In this document: in pieces, positions 34,638-46,597 of the stretch
Numbering within the stretch: the first letter of the stretch is position 1
Layout of the letters: the number at the start of each line of letters is the position of its first letter
Source of the DNA: Harmonia axyridis
Lineage: Eukaryota; Arthropoda; Insecta; Coleoptera; Coccinellidae
DNA: 64,000 nucleotides
Direction of reading: 5' to 3'
Assembly: GCF_914767665.1 (NCBI RefSeq)
Contig: NC_059504.1
Location: 12,030,501-12,094,500 of the forward strand
Translations under genes and position numbers: made by a program
Notes under the pieces: model-generated
The model's input: the letters and a program-made list of their open reading frames with translations, nothing else
What the model was told of the DNA's origin: nothing
Databases searched by the model: none

Positions 34638-37020
34638 CCAAAAACCCGTCATCAACGTCCATACGGCTGGGAGAACAACGACTTCACTCTCAACCCACCG
34701 CCCCCACCTCCAGGGTATAGGTTTGGTAGTCTACCCTTCCAACACGTAGGATATCCCATCACCTCGCCCACTAGAGTACCACCAAGAACCGTACCAACAG
34801 TCCTGGAAAGGCACAGAGAGGTGAAACGAAGAATAAGTGACGATAACCTATCCAGCGATCTGGACGAACCAGGTCTACGACCACTCAGCGAGCTCGCAGA
34901 CGATGAACATTTCTCGGATGACTCTCTGGAGGAAATGCTTCCCCCGCCACCACCCGACTGCAACAAACGGGCCAGCATAGCTTGGGAAGTTCCCCTAGAC
35001 GACGAATCACTGTTGACGCCCGGAAGTACAAAAGTAATCGGCCGAAGAAGGAAGAAATCAGGATCATTTTCAAGCACCAGCTCTATACCGAACAAAATCA
35101 AGGAACTGGACGACTGGCCCGATCCACCGCCTTGCACAACAGAAGACGAGGTTACGTCACCCTTCTCCGATTCAGACGACCATGTCAACCTTCCCTCAGA
35201 GCTGAACAACCTGAATATATCCGGCACTAGTACCTACATAGTGCGGAAGAACAAGAAAGACAGAAAAGCACTTCTCAACCAGAGCAGCGCAGTTACCTCC
35301 AACTCCTCCTTGAACTCCAGATTGAGTTCCGACCTTAGCATACCCGTATCCAGATTCAGCGGCGATCTGAATTCTTGCTTCAGCCGAGAATTGAACACGC
35401 CCACATCTAGGTATAGCGTGGATTTGAGCAATCCACAATCCCGCCTTAGTCAAGAGCTCAACTCTCCCAAGTCTAGATACAGTTTAGACTTGAATAACTC
35501 GAGACGATTGAGCCAGGAATTGAGCAGTTCCCCTTCTAGACTATCAGCTGACTTATCCAGCTCTAGATCGAGCACCCCCCGTAGCAAGCAAGGCAATGAG
35601 TTCCGAAAACACAGCACCACCTTCGATAATATCAAATCGTTGATAAGAGAAGGCAGTATTGATAGTTATAACGCGCCACCTGTTGAATGTGCTAACGAGT
35701 TCAACCCTGCAGCATCTCCGATTGTTCGTGTTGTGTCCCTACCCTCGCTCAATGCTGAAGATTCCCCGCCGCGAAGAGAATTAGGCGTTACAGTGGAGGA
35801 GGAGGAAGATGCCGAGAGTTCCCAACAGAGCGCGGAGATTTCTCCTCTTCGAAAAATTGAACAGAATATTACCGAATTGTTGGAGAGACGTGATATCGAA
35901 ATAGTACAGAACGACAAGTTCATTTTGAACGGTGTCGACTCCATCCTCCATCACAAACAAAGGGCGAAGAGAAAAGCTCCTGCTAAAAATGCCAGGGATA
36001 GCAAGAATGACGATAGACAGCAAAAGATGAACGATCTTATGAAGTCGAGTAGCCATAATGAGATACAGAGAGATGAGGAGTATTACAGACAATTGTTGAT
36101 AGAGGGAGGATCTCCTTTCCCTAGAAGGAGCGGGATACAGAAGTCGGAGAGCGCGAAGGAGATGCTGATTGCTCATAGGGAAAGAGAGCTGAAACCGATG
36201 CCCACCTCGACCTCGGCTGATTTTCCAGTGCGAGTGGAAGTGATGCAGCATGAGTTTCCTCCCTTACCACCGTCTCCAGTGGAGGAAGATGAAGATGAGT
36301 ATTCCGAGATTGTCCAAAAACACAGTCCAGACTCTTTGCCAAACGGAAAAGAGCCACCTAAAGTGCCTCCTCATAGAGATCAAATTTCGAATAGCTTAAA
36401 AACAAGGTCGATGGACGCGAACTACAATAGGGGTAGGAGGGGGTTCTTCAGTTCCTCCAACAGAAATATACCGAGCGAACGTCGTACCTTACCAACCGAA
36501 CTGCAGGATTCTAAGCGGCGGTTCTTCCAGAAGAGGTCGTCTCAGAGCCCCCAGGAGGAGATGCATCTGCAGACCTCCTGCAGCTTGCCGGAAACGCCTA
36601 TTTTCGCTAGAGGTTGTGATATTCCCCGCACACCCCATAGACGTGCTCCAGATATACCTAGCAGGAATACAGCACCAAGACAAAGTAGCACACTAGGAAG
36701 TCTGAACACAATTGGTAACCTGTCCTCTGGAGGTCTCTCAACTAGTGGATACAGAAGAGGGAATTCCACAGGTTTTGAACAGGCTGTTGTTGGTACAGAG
36801 TTGCTGCGATTGGCTGGAGGTCCTGGTAGAGGTTGGTACCCAAAGCAGAGAAACCGAAGGCCTGTTTCCATCGAACATTTGGACAGGATGGCTCCTGGAC
36901 ATAACCCTTGGGAATCGAACAGAAAGCCTCTTACTCTTCCTCCAAATCTAACCCCAAAGTTCTTCCAAAGATCCCCTAGAGACGCTTTAAGACGTGTTAC
37001 TAGTCTGCTTATAAGGAAAG
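34638..37020 (+). CDS. Host gene main exon: Pro/Ser-rich scaffold-like segment, 794 codons
   Basis: Acceptor ACCTTTTCCAG|CCA and donor AGGAAAG|GTAAGTC; phase 0 in, phase 1 out. In order by exon codon: polyproline NPPPPPPGYRF (19-29); basic KRRISDDNL (63-71); acidic ELADDEHFSDDSLEEMLPPPPP (about 85-106); a nuclear-localisation-like GRRRKK (135-140); the SR repeat array (227-311); a helix-prone ISPLRKIEQNITELLERRDI (about 401); EYYRQLLIEGG (about 480); FPPLPPSP (about 537); repeated Arg/Ser blocks with PPKVPPHRD and RRAPDIPSRN; and near the end RRPVSIEHLDRM and PRDALRRVTSLLIRKG. There is no signal peptide, membrane segment or catalytic domain, so a cytoplasmic adaptor is inferred. Codons and GC content clearly differ from flanking introns. 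Reading into the intron would add GKSFAHLLLRH and stop at 37055. Orthology not recognised. Confidence 0.95.
35316..35570 (+). repeat. Coding array of about eight 11-residue SR repeats
   Basis: Within the main exon, units start with Ser-Arg and follow S-R-[LFY]-S-x-[DE]-L-[SN]-x-P-x: SRLSSDLSIPV, SRFSGDLNSCF, SRELNTPT, SRYSVDLSNPQ, SRLSQELNSPK, SRYSLDLNN, SRRLSQELSSSP, SRLSADLSSS. Length varies from 8 to 12 residues, mostly 11. Each carries an R-x-S site that basophilic kinases could use, and an alternating hydrophobic/acidic pair. DNA-level similarity between units is lower than protein similarity, which suggests selection on the motif. Confidence 0.85.
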
Positions 37021-37609
37021 GTAAGTCTTTTGCACACTTATTACTCAGACACTGACATCCAAGCACCACTATTTGAACAAACGCTAATGATTTATAGATT
37101 CTTTAGGTATATGTAATATAATAATAGCTTTGTATAAAGCCAATACTCATAATGAATGCTATAGATACTATTAATACTCAGGATTTAGAAAATCACTAGA
37201 AGATTGAGAAGTAGCTAAATGGAAACTTGACAGACAAGGTTTTAAGTGATGCAACAATAGATATACCGTCAGATAACTACAAAAAACTAAAACTAAACTA
37301 CAAAAAACTAAACTGAGTTTCAAAAACAATTGAAACGACTTATTGACAGAAATAATTACGACAATCCCTTCATGAGGAAACCGTCCAAATTATTATTTAT
37401 ATTTCTTGGCGGCAAAATTTAGTAATATAAAATAAATGAACTGAGAGAAATTATATACGAAATTACAAGCTTACGACATAATCACAGCCGTTTGAAGTTT
37501 AAACTGTATTTTAAAAGATCGCAACTCAATCCAATCATAAGTTCTACAAAATTTTGGATTCCAATAAATTTACAATTTCTATTTATTCTTGGTACAGCTT
37601 AATGTCCTC

Positions 37610-38015
37610 ATTGAGATATTGTGAATTACTTCTGGTAGTTTTAGTGTTATAACTAAATAACAATAATATAGATTTAATATACTAAGTAATAAATTATTAT
37701 TTGATCAAATTCGAAAAACACTAATTATGTAATCCTTAAAAACCATAAAATCAACTTCCTATGGTTACATCAACTAAAAATATACAGTTATCCATCTAAT
37801 TCTAGCAGGACACATTCAACAAGGATGTTGTTAATCACTATAGGTAGTTTTAGTGATATGATCCAATAGACTCAATAATTAATGATTATTTGGTAGGATT
37901 TAGAAGAGAGTAATTAGTAATAAAAATAAGAAATCATAAAATGAATTTTCTATGGTTACATCAACTCATAGGATCAGTGAGGCCATCTAGCGGCAACACA
38001 TCCAACGCGATACTG
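37610..38015. repeat. Diverged tandem duplication in intron
   Basis: Two units of roughly 215 and 190 bases, 37610-37826 and 37827-38015. Each contains GGTAGTTTTAGTG near its start, then CATAAAAT..A.TT.CTATGG and GGTTACATCAACT, then CCATCTA and CACAT.CAAC near its end. Similarity is patchy, so the duplication is old. Confidence 0.55.
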
Positions 38016-38697
38016 AGTCGTGCAGATATCTACAAAATCTTTCGATAGTTTCCTTTATCTTGGGTTAGATGTCAGCACCAGAAAGTTTCAATTATTTTTG
38101 TCTGACAAAGAAAATGAATCATTTTTACAGATTAAATGTGTGCTCTGAATGACCTTGACGCGTACTCGTTAGATATCTCCACACGGTTACCTGACTGAGA
38201 GTTTCCATTACCAATGATTCATTTTTATCGCGTTCAAAGTTGGTATCAGTCAGCTTTTCTTGGAGAGCATTACAAATCGATAAACAGGCTCTTTGGGGGA
38301 ACGGCGTTTCGCTGCATTGTTCATCTTCAGAATACGACCTAGGGAATGTTGTTGACTCATATCTTATTTTAGTTCATGGAAATCTGAATGCAACGTTCTT
38401 GTTATTCAAACGCTGTATTTGGCGTAAAGATTCATTTTCTGCGAGGAGAGTGAGTCATCTACACGTTATCGGAATAATTTCACGAAACGTCTGCGGTTTC
38501 TAGAGGAAATGTAAAATTGGAGTAGTTTATCAAGGAATCTTTTTTTGAATGTTTAAACGTTGGTAATTTTAACTGAAGATCTCATTATATTCAAGTGATG
38601 TATAACCAAGGAAAAATATTGGAAATGCATATTATAGGAAATTCAAATTAGCAAACATATTATCTTCATGTTCTTTCAATAATTGTCAAGCTCAAAT

Positions 38698-39929
38698 ACA
38701 GGGTGATTTCAGTGGATGATATTGCATGAAAAAATCATCGCAGGTGCTCTATAATTTTTTTTACACAAATGCTTCGTATTCCGAGATACATGGTGAAAAC
38801 TGACTACTTATTGGTCTGAAACCGTTTGATATAATTATTGAGCATTTATTGACATGCAATTAAGAATTTTGTGTTGATCATTGACTCTCATATCGGTATA
38901 ATGATCTTTTTTTTTTTGAAAGAATAAACGGTACGCCACTGAGATGATTCAAGCTAAAAATAATTTTTGAATTCCTCGTTCAATTTGTGACATACCTTTT
39001 TTCGTATGAGGAACTGTTCTTTTACAACAAAATAAAATATCACAAAATTCTCCTATATTTCAATACATTATCCACAGGGTGTTCCCTAATTGAAGGTACA
39101 AATGAAAATTACTGATTCCTTGGATCATTTCATGAAAGAAAAGTCCTATGAACACGGACCAGCAAACGCTTTGTTTTCAAGATACAGGGTGTTGAAGATT
39201 TTTTTCGAGTTTTGATTCCATAGGACCCTTCCTTTATAAGAAATGTAACTCTAATTTGGCAGAGATATTCCAATTCGAAATTCTCAACATGTGATATTCT
39301 AATTTTCAATGCAAATCTACTGGGTGATAACTGATATTTTTTCTGGAATAGTGGTCACTTCTTTCTCCAGAATTTTTTTTTGGAGGACCACTGGTAGAAA
39401 AAAGTAAGAAGAATCTTTCATCTAGTACGAAACATTTTGGTCTCTGATAGGTTTGTCGTATGTGCTACCGATTTCGAGAAAAAAATTTAAAAATAATTCT
39501 GTAGTAATTCTCAAGAGAATCCAAATTGAAAAGATCCACTCAGTAAGCTGTGATGAATAAATTAATTATAAGTTTAAGTACTTTTTCACCCCATATGTAA
39601 CGAAGATTAATAAAGATTTGATAAACTCGTATAATCATCATAAAAAACTAGAACACCCATGTTATAGGGACTTTTTTTCTTAAAATAATTCAAAGAATCT
39701 CTCATTTTCCTTTATACCTCCAATTAAAAGACATGAGAGATTTTTTTGTCACAGATTGAACAAGGAATTTGAAAATGAATTTTAGTTTGAAATATCTCAG
39801 TGGCGTAACATTTTTTTTTTCGAAAAATTGATAGAAATAAAAAAAGGCAGTTTTTGAAAAAAATTGCATTTTCCGAGACAAGTCGTATAGCAAACTGTAA
39901 TTATTTTTCATGCAGAATCACTCCCTGTA
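38698..39929. mobile_element. Composite CAGGGTG-ended repeat block
   Basis: Starts with CAGGGTGATTTCAGTGGATG and ends with AGAATCACTCCCTG, the inverse of CAGGGAGTGATTCT, so the outer ends form a short inverted repeat. Inside are further CAGGGTGTT starts at about 39077 and 39185 and a CTGGGTGATAAC at 39330, suggesting elements nested in one another. No coding content. CAGGGTG ends are shared with the fold-backs at 22922 and 45520. Confidence 0.5.
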
Positions 39930-41292
39930 GTTTGTCTTACTAACACACTGTTGATCTCGCTTAGATATCTGCTCTTATAGCTTCAGCTGACTCAACGCCC
40001 AAAGCTATTATTGATTTTATTCATTTCCCTCTATTACCAAGAGTTACATTTCCGGGCATATCTTGCAGAAACAATTGACGTTGACGTTATACACATTGAG
40101 ATTACAGTAAAAAAATCATAATATTGGATAATGAAGCAAGAGTCACTGATCTAAGATTATTCATACTCTAATATTAGAGAATTACCTGCTCATTTAGCTA
40201 CACGTAATTCAAATAATTATTTTGTGTCCATTTAATTTTCTTAATTCCTTCTTCTATCAGGTATTTTTTTTTCAATTGAAACAAAGAATTATATAAGTTT
40301 TGCAACAAGAAAACGAATAATAAATTATTAATATACAGGTTGTTCACAAATATATTTAGTACTGGCCACTAGGTACACATTTTTTTAGTAGTTGTATTCA
40401 ACACCTTATAGTCCATAATAAAATTTGTTTGGAAAATTCAAAACAAATCAAGCAGCACATTTCTTAATTACATACTTGAAGACATCTTTGTTTTGCATCA
40501 GTTCCTTTAATATTAAACAGAACATATAACCAGTTGATTTACAAGACAACCTTAGTGTTTGCCAAATTTTGTTACAATATGGCATAAGTGTAATACATTC
40601 AATTAAAATTTAAACGGTAAAAATTTATCTAATACAATCACAAATTAACATTGTTCAGCTTGTTGAACACGGGCTTGTTAGTTATCATTGGGTAGATCTC
40701 TGAGCAACAGCTATTCAAATATTCAGTTAATAAAATTATGATCACATTGAGTGAAAAAAAATTAATTGAAGGAGCCTCGATACCACTGACACTTTTAGGA
40801 ATTTGCTTTCAAGAATGAAGACACTTTTACAGACCACAAACCACACACTATAGAAAAAAGATCTCATAATTTAAATTTTCCTATGCTGCTGTGTTGGGTT
40901 AAAATTTTTCGAGTAGCCTGTTGTCAAGGTAAAATGCAAGAAAGAAATTAATAGGTAGTTGTGGTAGTAGCTTGATGATAATTCTTCAGTAGCGTTGATT
41001 TTTTGAAATTCGAAACTGCTTCACCCATTCTTTTTTGCACAATTTATTGATCTGTAGAGTGGAATTTCTATGAATGCAAATAATAAATAAATTCGTACAT
41101 TAGAAAGATTATTTCATTCATTTTAAACTATGAAAAGCTCGGTCACAATAAGATTAAAAATTTAAATTCCATAGTTGCCAATATTAAGAGCTTCAAAAAG
41201 TTTTCTTCTTCAAATTTCGGTAAATTCCACTCTATGATCTTCAATACAGAAATGTATAAATAGCGGAATTTTAAATACTTTAATTTTTCCAG

Positions 41293-41358
41293 GCAATGGC
41301 AAGGAATCTAAAAAGGAGAAGGAATCGGTTTCTCCAACAATACATGAAAATGCAAATG
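41293..41358 (+). CDS. Host gene 66-base exon
   Basis: Acceptor TTTTTCCAG|GCAATG and donor AAATG|GTAAGTGC. It enters and leaves in phase 1 and is a multiple of three, so it could be skipped without breaking the frame. With the preceding G it reads GNGKESKKEKESVSPTIHEN and AN. Lys/Glu/Ser-rich, in keeping with the basic C-terminal part of the main exon. The next exon was not identified in the remaining 22 kb, so it may lie beyond the window or be too small to see. Confidence 0.8.
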
Positions 41359-44300
41359 GTAAGTGCAATTTCAATTTTTTTTTATATTTCCATTACGTTC
41401 AAAGTATAGGTCGCGGTTTAAACAACTTGTAAAAGTAATTGTTTGATAGTTAATTATAATTATCGAACATTTAATTTTACAGGTTGTTACAATCTAATAA
41501 GATTATATCTTTATGTTATCATTGATAAGTATTTAGATGAATTGTGTTTAATTGAGGGTTTTCCAATAGGAATTATACAATTTTAAATGATTAGAATGGC
41601 AATACTGTGTATTATTTTTTGACAATTCTTATGTGTTTGGGTTCAGTAGTTCATTCTATTTAACCATGGAATGATAAACGCTTCAACAAAGTTTGAAATT
41701 GTTAAATTGTTTCATCGAATTCAGTGCTAATTTATGTATACTGAGAAGAACTTAAGAAGAATTCATGAACGCTTAAGTGAATAATGTCGTCCTTAAATTC
41801 TCCTCAAATTTCTCCCAAATTTTTATAAAACAATTCAAAAATTTCTAAGCGTTGTTAAAGGGTGTATAACTTTTCATAATTTACATTTTCAATTGTGTCT
41901 ATAAATTATTACTATCGGAAACACTTTTTTCTATATATTTTTCTTATATTCAGAGATGATAATAGTTTTTAAATTATTTATCTTGATAAGAGATGCAAGA
42001 CATATAAGTTTTTTTCTGTGAATTTTAGTCTAACAAATCGTAGTACAACTAGTAATAGTTGATATATCTTGTGATTTAAAACTGGATAATAAATCGATAG
42101 TGTAAAATTCGCAAATATACGCACAAAATGAAATCTACCTAATTTCAAGTAAAATTCTAAATTTCTCCACAAATTCTTGATGAATTCCATTCCAAGCTGA
42201 AACATTTCTATCTCTATTAATAAAGTAGTCGTTTTGGCAGGTTTTCAAATCGTGCGATGGGTATTTCCCATTAATGTTTTATCAGGTTCATCCCATTTTG
42301 ATCAGGTTTATCGATGACTGTTACCTACTATCTATCGGCTGTGCACTTTACCAAATATGTAAAATAAGATTGTGGATACAAGGTTATAGCCATCGTGCTG
42401 CATCATTGAATTTCCAAATATAGATTAGCTTTTCACGTACGTGGATTTTAAAAGGAAAACTTATTTACCATTCGAAATAGACTTGTGTTTCATTATAGTT
42501 TTGATCTTGAAATTTTTACTCAGAATTAACAATAAATTAGCAGACCAAAGTATCTTCATTTCAATCAGAATATTGGGTATTTCTTCTACAATATTTTTTT
42601 TTAATTTTTATGGTTTCAACTATGGGATCAGCTTGAAATGGTTATTTCGAATAAACGTTCAACATCTCAACAGTACAGGTTTTGTGATAACAGAAATATT
42701 GAGTAATTTGTTTTCGATATTCTTCTTGATGTTTTTATGGATTTTAGGGGTACCTATCAACATAAAAGTTCGCACGTAGCTTCAAATTGTCATTTCACAT
42801 CCTAATGCAAATTTTTATCTCGATTGAACCTATAGTTTCGAAATTAATATGAACACAGAATTTCGAATATCCACGAAACTCCTAATTGGATTTTGCTCTA
42901 GGTTCTTCGATTCCAAAGTTACCGTCTATAAGAACGGATAGAATCGAATTTGTGAGCGTATTCATCATCAGCAAATCGAATTTTATCATTTTAGACCATT
43001 CCCGGCTCAAAAATCTGAAATACAGACATTGTGACGAAATTATAGAGCAATGATTGTCATTTGAGAAGCCTGAAATATGGAAGTAGAGATATATCCAACA
43101 AAATTGAAGTTCAAGGCTTCGAGATCTTATCAATTCAAATTATGATCTGACAATTGTAGTCTAATGATCTAAATTATTCTGTTTAATATAGACTTTTCAT
43201 TTTAATTGATATTGTGATCAAGAAAAATCTCACTCAATTAGATCGAGCTTCATCAAATTCATCCTCTAAGCAGGTGCAATCATTATTAGTGAATATCGAT
43301 AATATGAGGTTGATCATTAATAGAGATCTTCGTCACATGAATGCAGGCAAAAATTCAAATCCTAGCCATATTTCCGAGTTGAACAGGCTGAACTTGTTTT
43401 CCTGGTTTCCTAAAAAATGTATAGCCTTTCATTTCAACCTGGTGGTCTCAGGTCGACGTTACATCATATTATACTTTCATTTATTGTCCAGGTGTTCGTC
43501 TGTTTATCGAAAAGTCTGATATCAGCTTTTAACCCTCGGTTGACCCTTTGATTTTTGCACATGTTTTTTTGAAAAAATCCATGTTTATGTTCATAGTTCA
43601 GATGATTCGAGATTCAGTAAACAAGAATCCCAAGAATCATTTATGCAAGTTTAAGGACAAAAAATGTTATTGCAACATAATTTCTTTTGCTTCATATAAA
43701 GAAGACAGATGCAGATTAAGTTTAGAGAAAATGTAGAATGTTTAGGCGATTGCTAGAATTGTTAAATATTCATACGTATGGTCCATTTATTTCAACAATG
43801 GCATGACAGCAGCGATCGAAATAAAATGTGATTGCAAGACTGTCAAAACTATCCTTGAAATTAACTTTTTTGGATACTGGGAGATTATTCTTTCAAATCC
43901 TTTTAAAATCAACATTTATATAAATGCTGATAAAATAAGGGTCTAGCTGATGAAAATCGAATCAAAAACAATCAAAACAATTTTTCTTAAGATTGAACTA
44001 GATACGCTCAATCAGAATAAGCAAATCGGCATCTCTGATTCGCTGTCATGACATTGCTAAAAAAAAATATACTATACCTAGTGTTCAAGCACCGAACGCC
44101 AAATTCAATGCATTTTATACACCTTCTCATTAAGGAATGGATCATGAACCGAATGAAGTTAGTCATCTTAAGATTATTCATAGTATTTTAAATGCTAAAA
44201 ATAGTTCGTACTAATCTGGCTCTTGCCACTTCGATAGATATACATACAGGGTAAGCCACGGTAGCTCTCAGATTCAAAAAAAATAAAAATGAAAGGTATT

Positions 44301-45519
44301 TAAGAAAAAATTTACTTGTCGATGAGTTCATATACCTAATGTTATTTGTAATTCTATTCTAATTTAAATAACAATTTCATGCAAAAATTCATGTTGATGC
44401 GTAACAAGAACCATAGAAATTCAAGGAAATCATCAACTAGTTGATCGCTCGATCGAAATTTTTTGAAACTCACAGTTTGTGTTTGCCACAATGGAAAAGT
44501 CATCTTTTGACTGTTCGTTGATACATAACTTTATTATTATGCCATCATTGTAAGTTATTTTATCTAGATAAAGAGTTCCTATGATACAATCCCCTTTAAA
44601 TTTGTCATGAAATTTTGAGATATTATTTTACAAATGAAAACCAAATTGATACTTGAAATTTATATGGTTTTGGTGACGAAATAAACATGAAATTTTGTAT
44701 AAAGCTTGAAATTGTTATTACTCACAGAATTTCGAATCAGACAAATTAGTTTTCACTGAAATATTAAGTTTTTTGACATTATGCTCGAATTTTCTAAGTC
44801 AGAACCGTTATCTCAATCTCTACACGATCTTATTTGTTATCACTGAGAGATATTGAGATTTTTTTCTAAATTCTTCTTAAATTTTCTCATAGTTACATGA
44901 TTAACATGGAATTTTGCATGGAGTTTCAAACTATTATTCTACATCTAAATGTAAAATTTTATTCTCATCAAATTCCCATTTTCGAAACGTGGTCGACATT
45001 CGATATCCGAACCTACCCAGAAATTTTTTTATTTCTAGGTCCTTTTGTTCGAGATTTATCGTATTTACGGCTGGCCAAACAGAGTAAATTTGGGGGCAAA
45101 AAGTGCGCTTAAACTGTTCCAAAGATGCGTTGTTCTCTCTAAATTGTCATGTTTCAACAATTTAAACCTGTAATAATAGGCCTCTCAAAAAATTTGGTTC
45201 ACACATCGCCGAGCGTCAAATCGAAGCAAAAACAGATTAATACATTAAAAAAAATGCCGTTAACGAAGCGCATAATGTGTCCCTTGTTATTATGGCTGTC
45301 CTCCAAACTGTCGAGAACCCAACGACTGTTTCTTCCGTTACAGACCCGACCAAATTCGAAATGTTATACGGTAACATATGCTCGAAAAAATCGACTCCGC
45401 AGGCATGTGTGTCCTATGGAAAATATTTATTTTTAGACGGTGAGTGAATTATATCGAGTTCGTTAATTGAACGGATTACGATCTTAGCAAATACGAATGC
45501 TTCCAAAAGAAGCAGTATA
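41359..45519. other. No recognisable gene; probable intron
   Basis: AT-rich. At 41690-41850 the sequence CGCTTCAACAAAGTTTGAAA may be a scrap of a DUF4817-type transposase leader with a partial inverted copy at about 41825-41860. Parts of 42640-42860 (ATATTGAG.AA.TTGTTTTCGATATTC, CACATCCTAATGCAAATTTT) resemble 55225-55350 and mark a dispersed repeat. A CAGGGTAAGCC repeat start is at 44249. Confidence 0.45.
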
Positions 45520-46435
45520 CACTGTGTGTCCATTAAGTATGGTAAAATTCATTTTTAGCTAAACAGACCATTGTAAGAAATGATCCTGAAACACGTCGAT
45601 TTTTTATTTTAATTTACCGTATTTTAAAATAATGATTGAATATACAGGGTGAATTACTTTAGAGTAATAAAGTCACCGTAATTTTTTTTAAATAGAACAC
45701 TCCCATTTTGTCTCAATTTTCCGATTACTCTAGCTGAGGCGATTCCAAAAATTTATCACATGTTGATTCCAATTGGTACAGGGTGGACAAAAATATAATA
45801 GTTTTGCGTGTGCTCATAAAGTAACGCGTAACATTATTTATTAGTTAAATTAACAATATCATCAAAAATACTTATTGTCTAGCGGCAATAAACAAATAAT
45901 GACATTTCACAAAAAACTACACGACTATGGTTTTTTAAATGATATGAAATAATTTCTTTCATATTCTGTCTGCTAGACCACAAGTACCTAACATGTTTGC
46001 AAACAGCTCAATTTTATTAATCTAAAAATGTAACAAACTACAGGGTGTTACATTAAAACCAATTGCCGCTAGACAGTAAGTATTTTTGATATTATTGTTA
46101 ATTTAACTAATAAAGATGTTAATGTTACGCGTTACTCCATGCGCACACACAAAACTATTGTACTTTTGTCCACCCTGTACCAATTGGAATCAACATGTGA
46201 TGCATTTTTGGAATCAGCTCAGCTAGAGTAATCGGAAAATTGAGACAAAATGCGGGTGTTCCATTTAAGAAAAATGACGGTGAGGTCATTATTCGAAAAA
46301 AATTCACTCTGTATATTAGATTATTATTTCAAAATATGGTAAATTAAAATAAAAAATCGACGTGTTTCAGGATTATTTCTTGAAATGGTCTGTTCAGCTA
46401 AAAATGAATTTGTTCCATACTTTACGGACACAGTG
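45520..46435. mobile_element. 916-bp fold-back element with nested CAGGGTG ends
   Basis: Arms of about 370 bp, 45520-45893 and 46062-46435, are inverted copies: outer ends CACTGTGTGTCCATTAAGTA and, from the right, CACTGTGTCCGTAAAGTATG. Inner landmarks recur in mirror order: GATCCTGAAACACGTCGATT, ATACAGGGTGAATTACT, ACCAATTGG next to TACAGGGTGGACAAA, and TTGTCTAGCGGCAAT. A loop of about 168 bases separates them. No coding capacity. Confidence 0.85.
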
Positions 46436-46597
46436 CATGTTTGCTTTTTAAATTAATCGATGGAATTTGTCAAATTGAAGAAATTAAGGGAAATTTCGAG
46501 TCAGTACTCCACAATACGTTATTTTAGGTCTGATTAACACTATTATCTCCCAAAAAAGTGAAATTTACGCTAGCGCAACGTACTGTTTTGAATATTA

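Larger units (their letters stand above)
37021..41292 (+). other. Intron between main exon and 66-base exon
   Basis: A 4.27-kb phase-1 intron from GTAAGTCTT to TTTTTCCAG. It contains a decayed tandem duplication (37610-38015) and a composite of CAGGGTG repeats (38698-39929). Otherwise no gene seen; the rest is AT-rich. Confidence 0.8.

Noticed and set aside
34652..35227. Minus-strand open frames of up to 191 codons opposite the main exon
   Set aside because: Shadows of the + strand coding exon; its codon bias leaves the opposite strand open.
35781..36251. Minus-strand 156-codon frame, and a similar 175-codon frame at 36542-37069
   Set aside because: Also shadows of the large + exon, with no motifs of their own.
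45340..45440. TTCTTCCGTTACAG acceptor and ACGGTGAGTG donor about 90 bp apart
   Set aside because: The sequence between has stops in the phase required after the 41358 exon, as far as I can read it.
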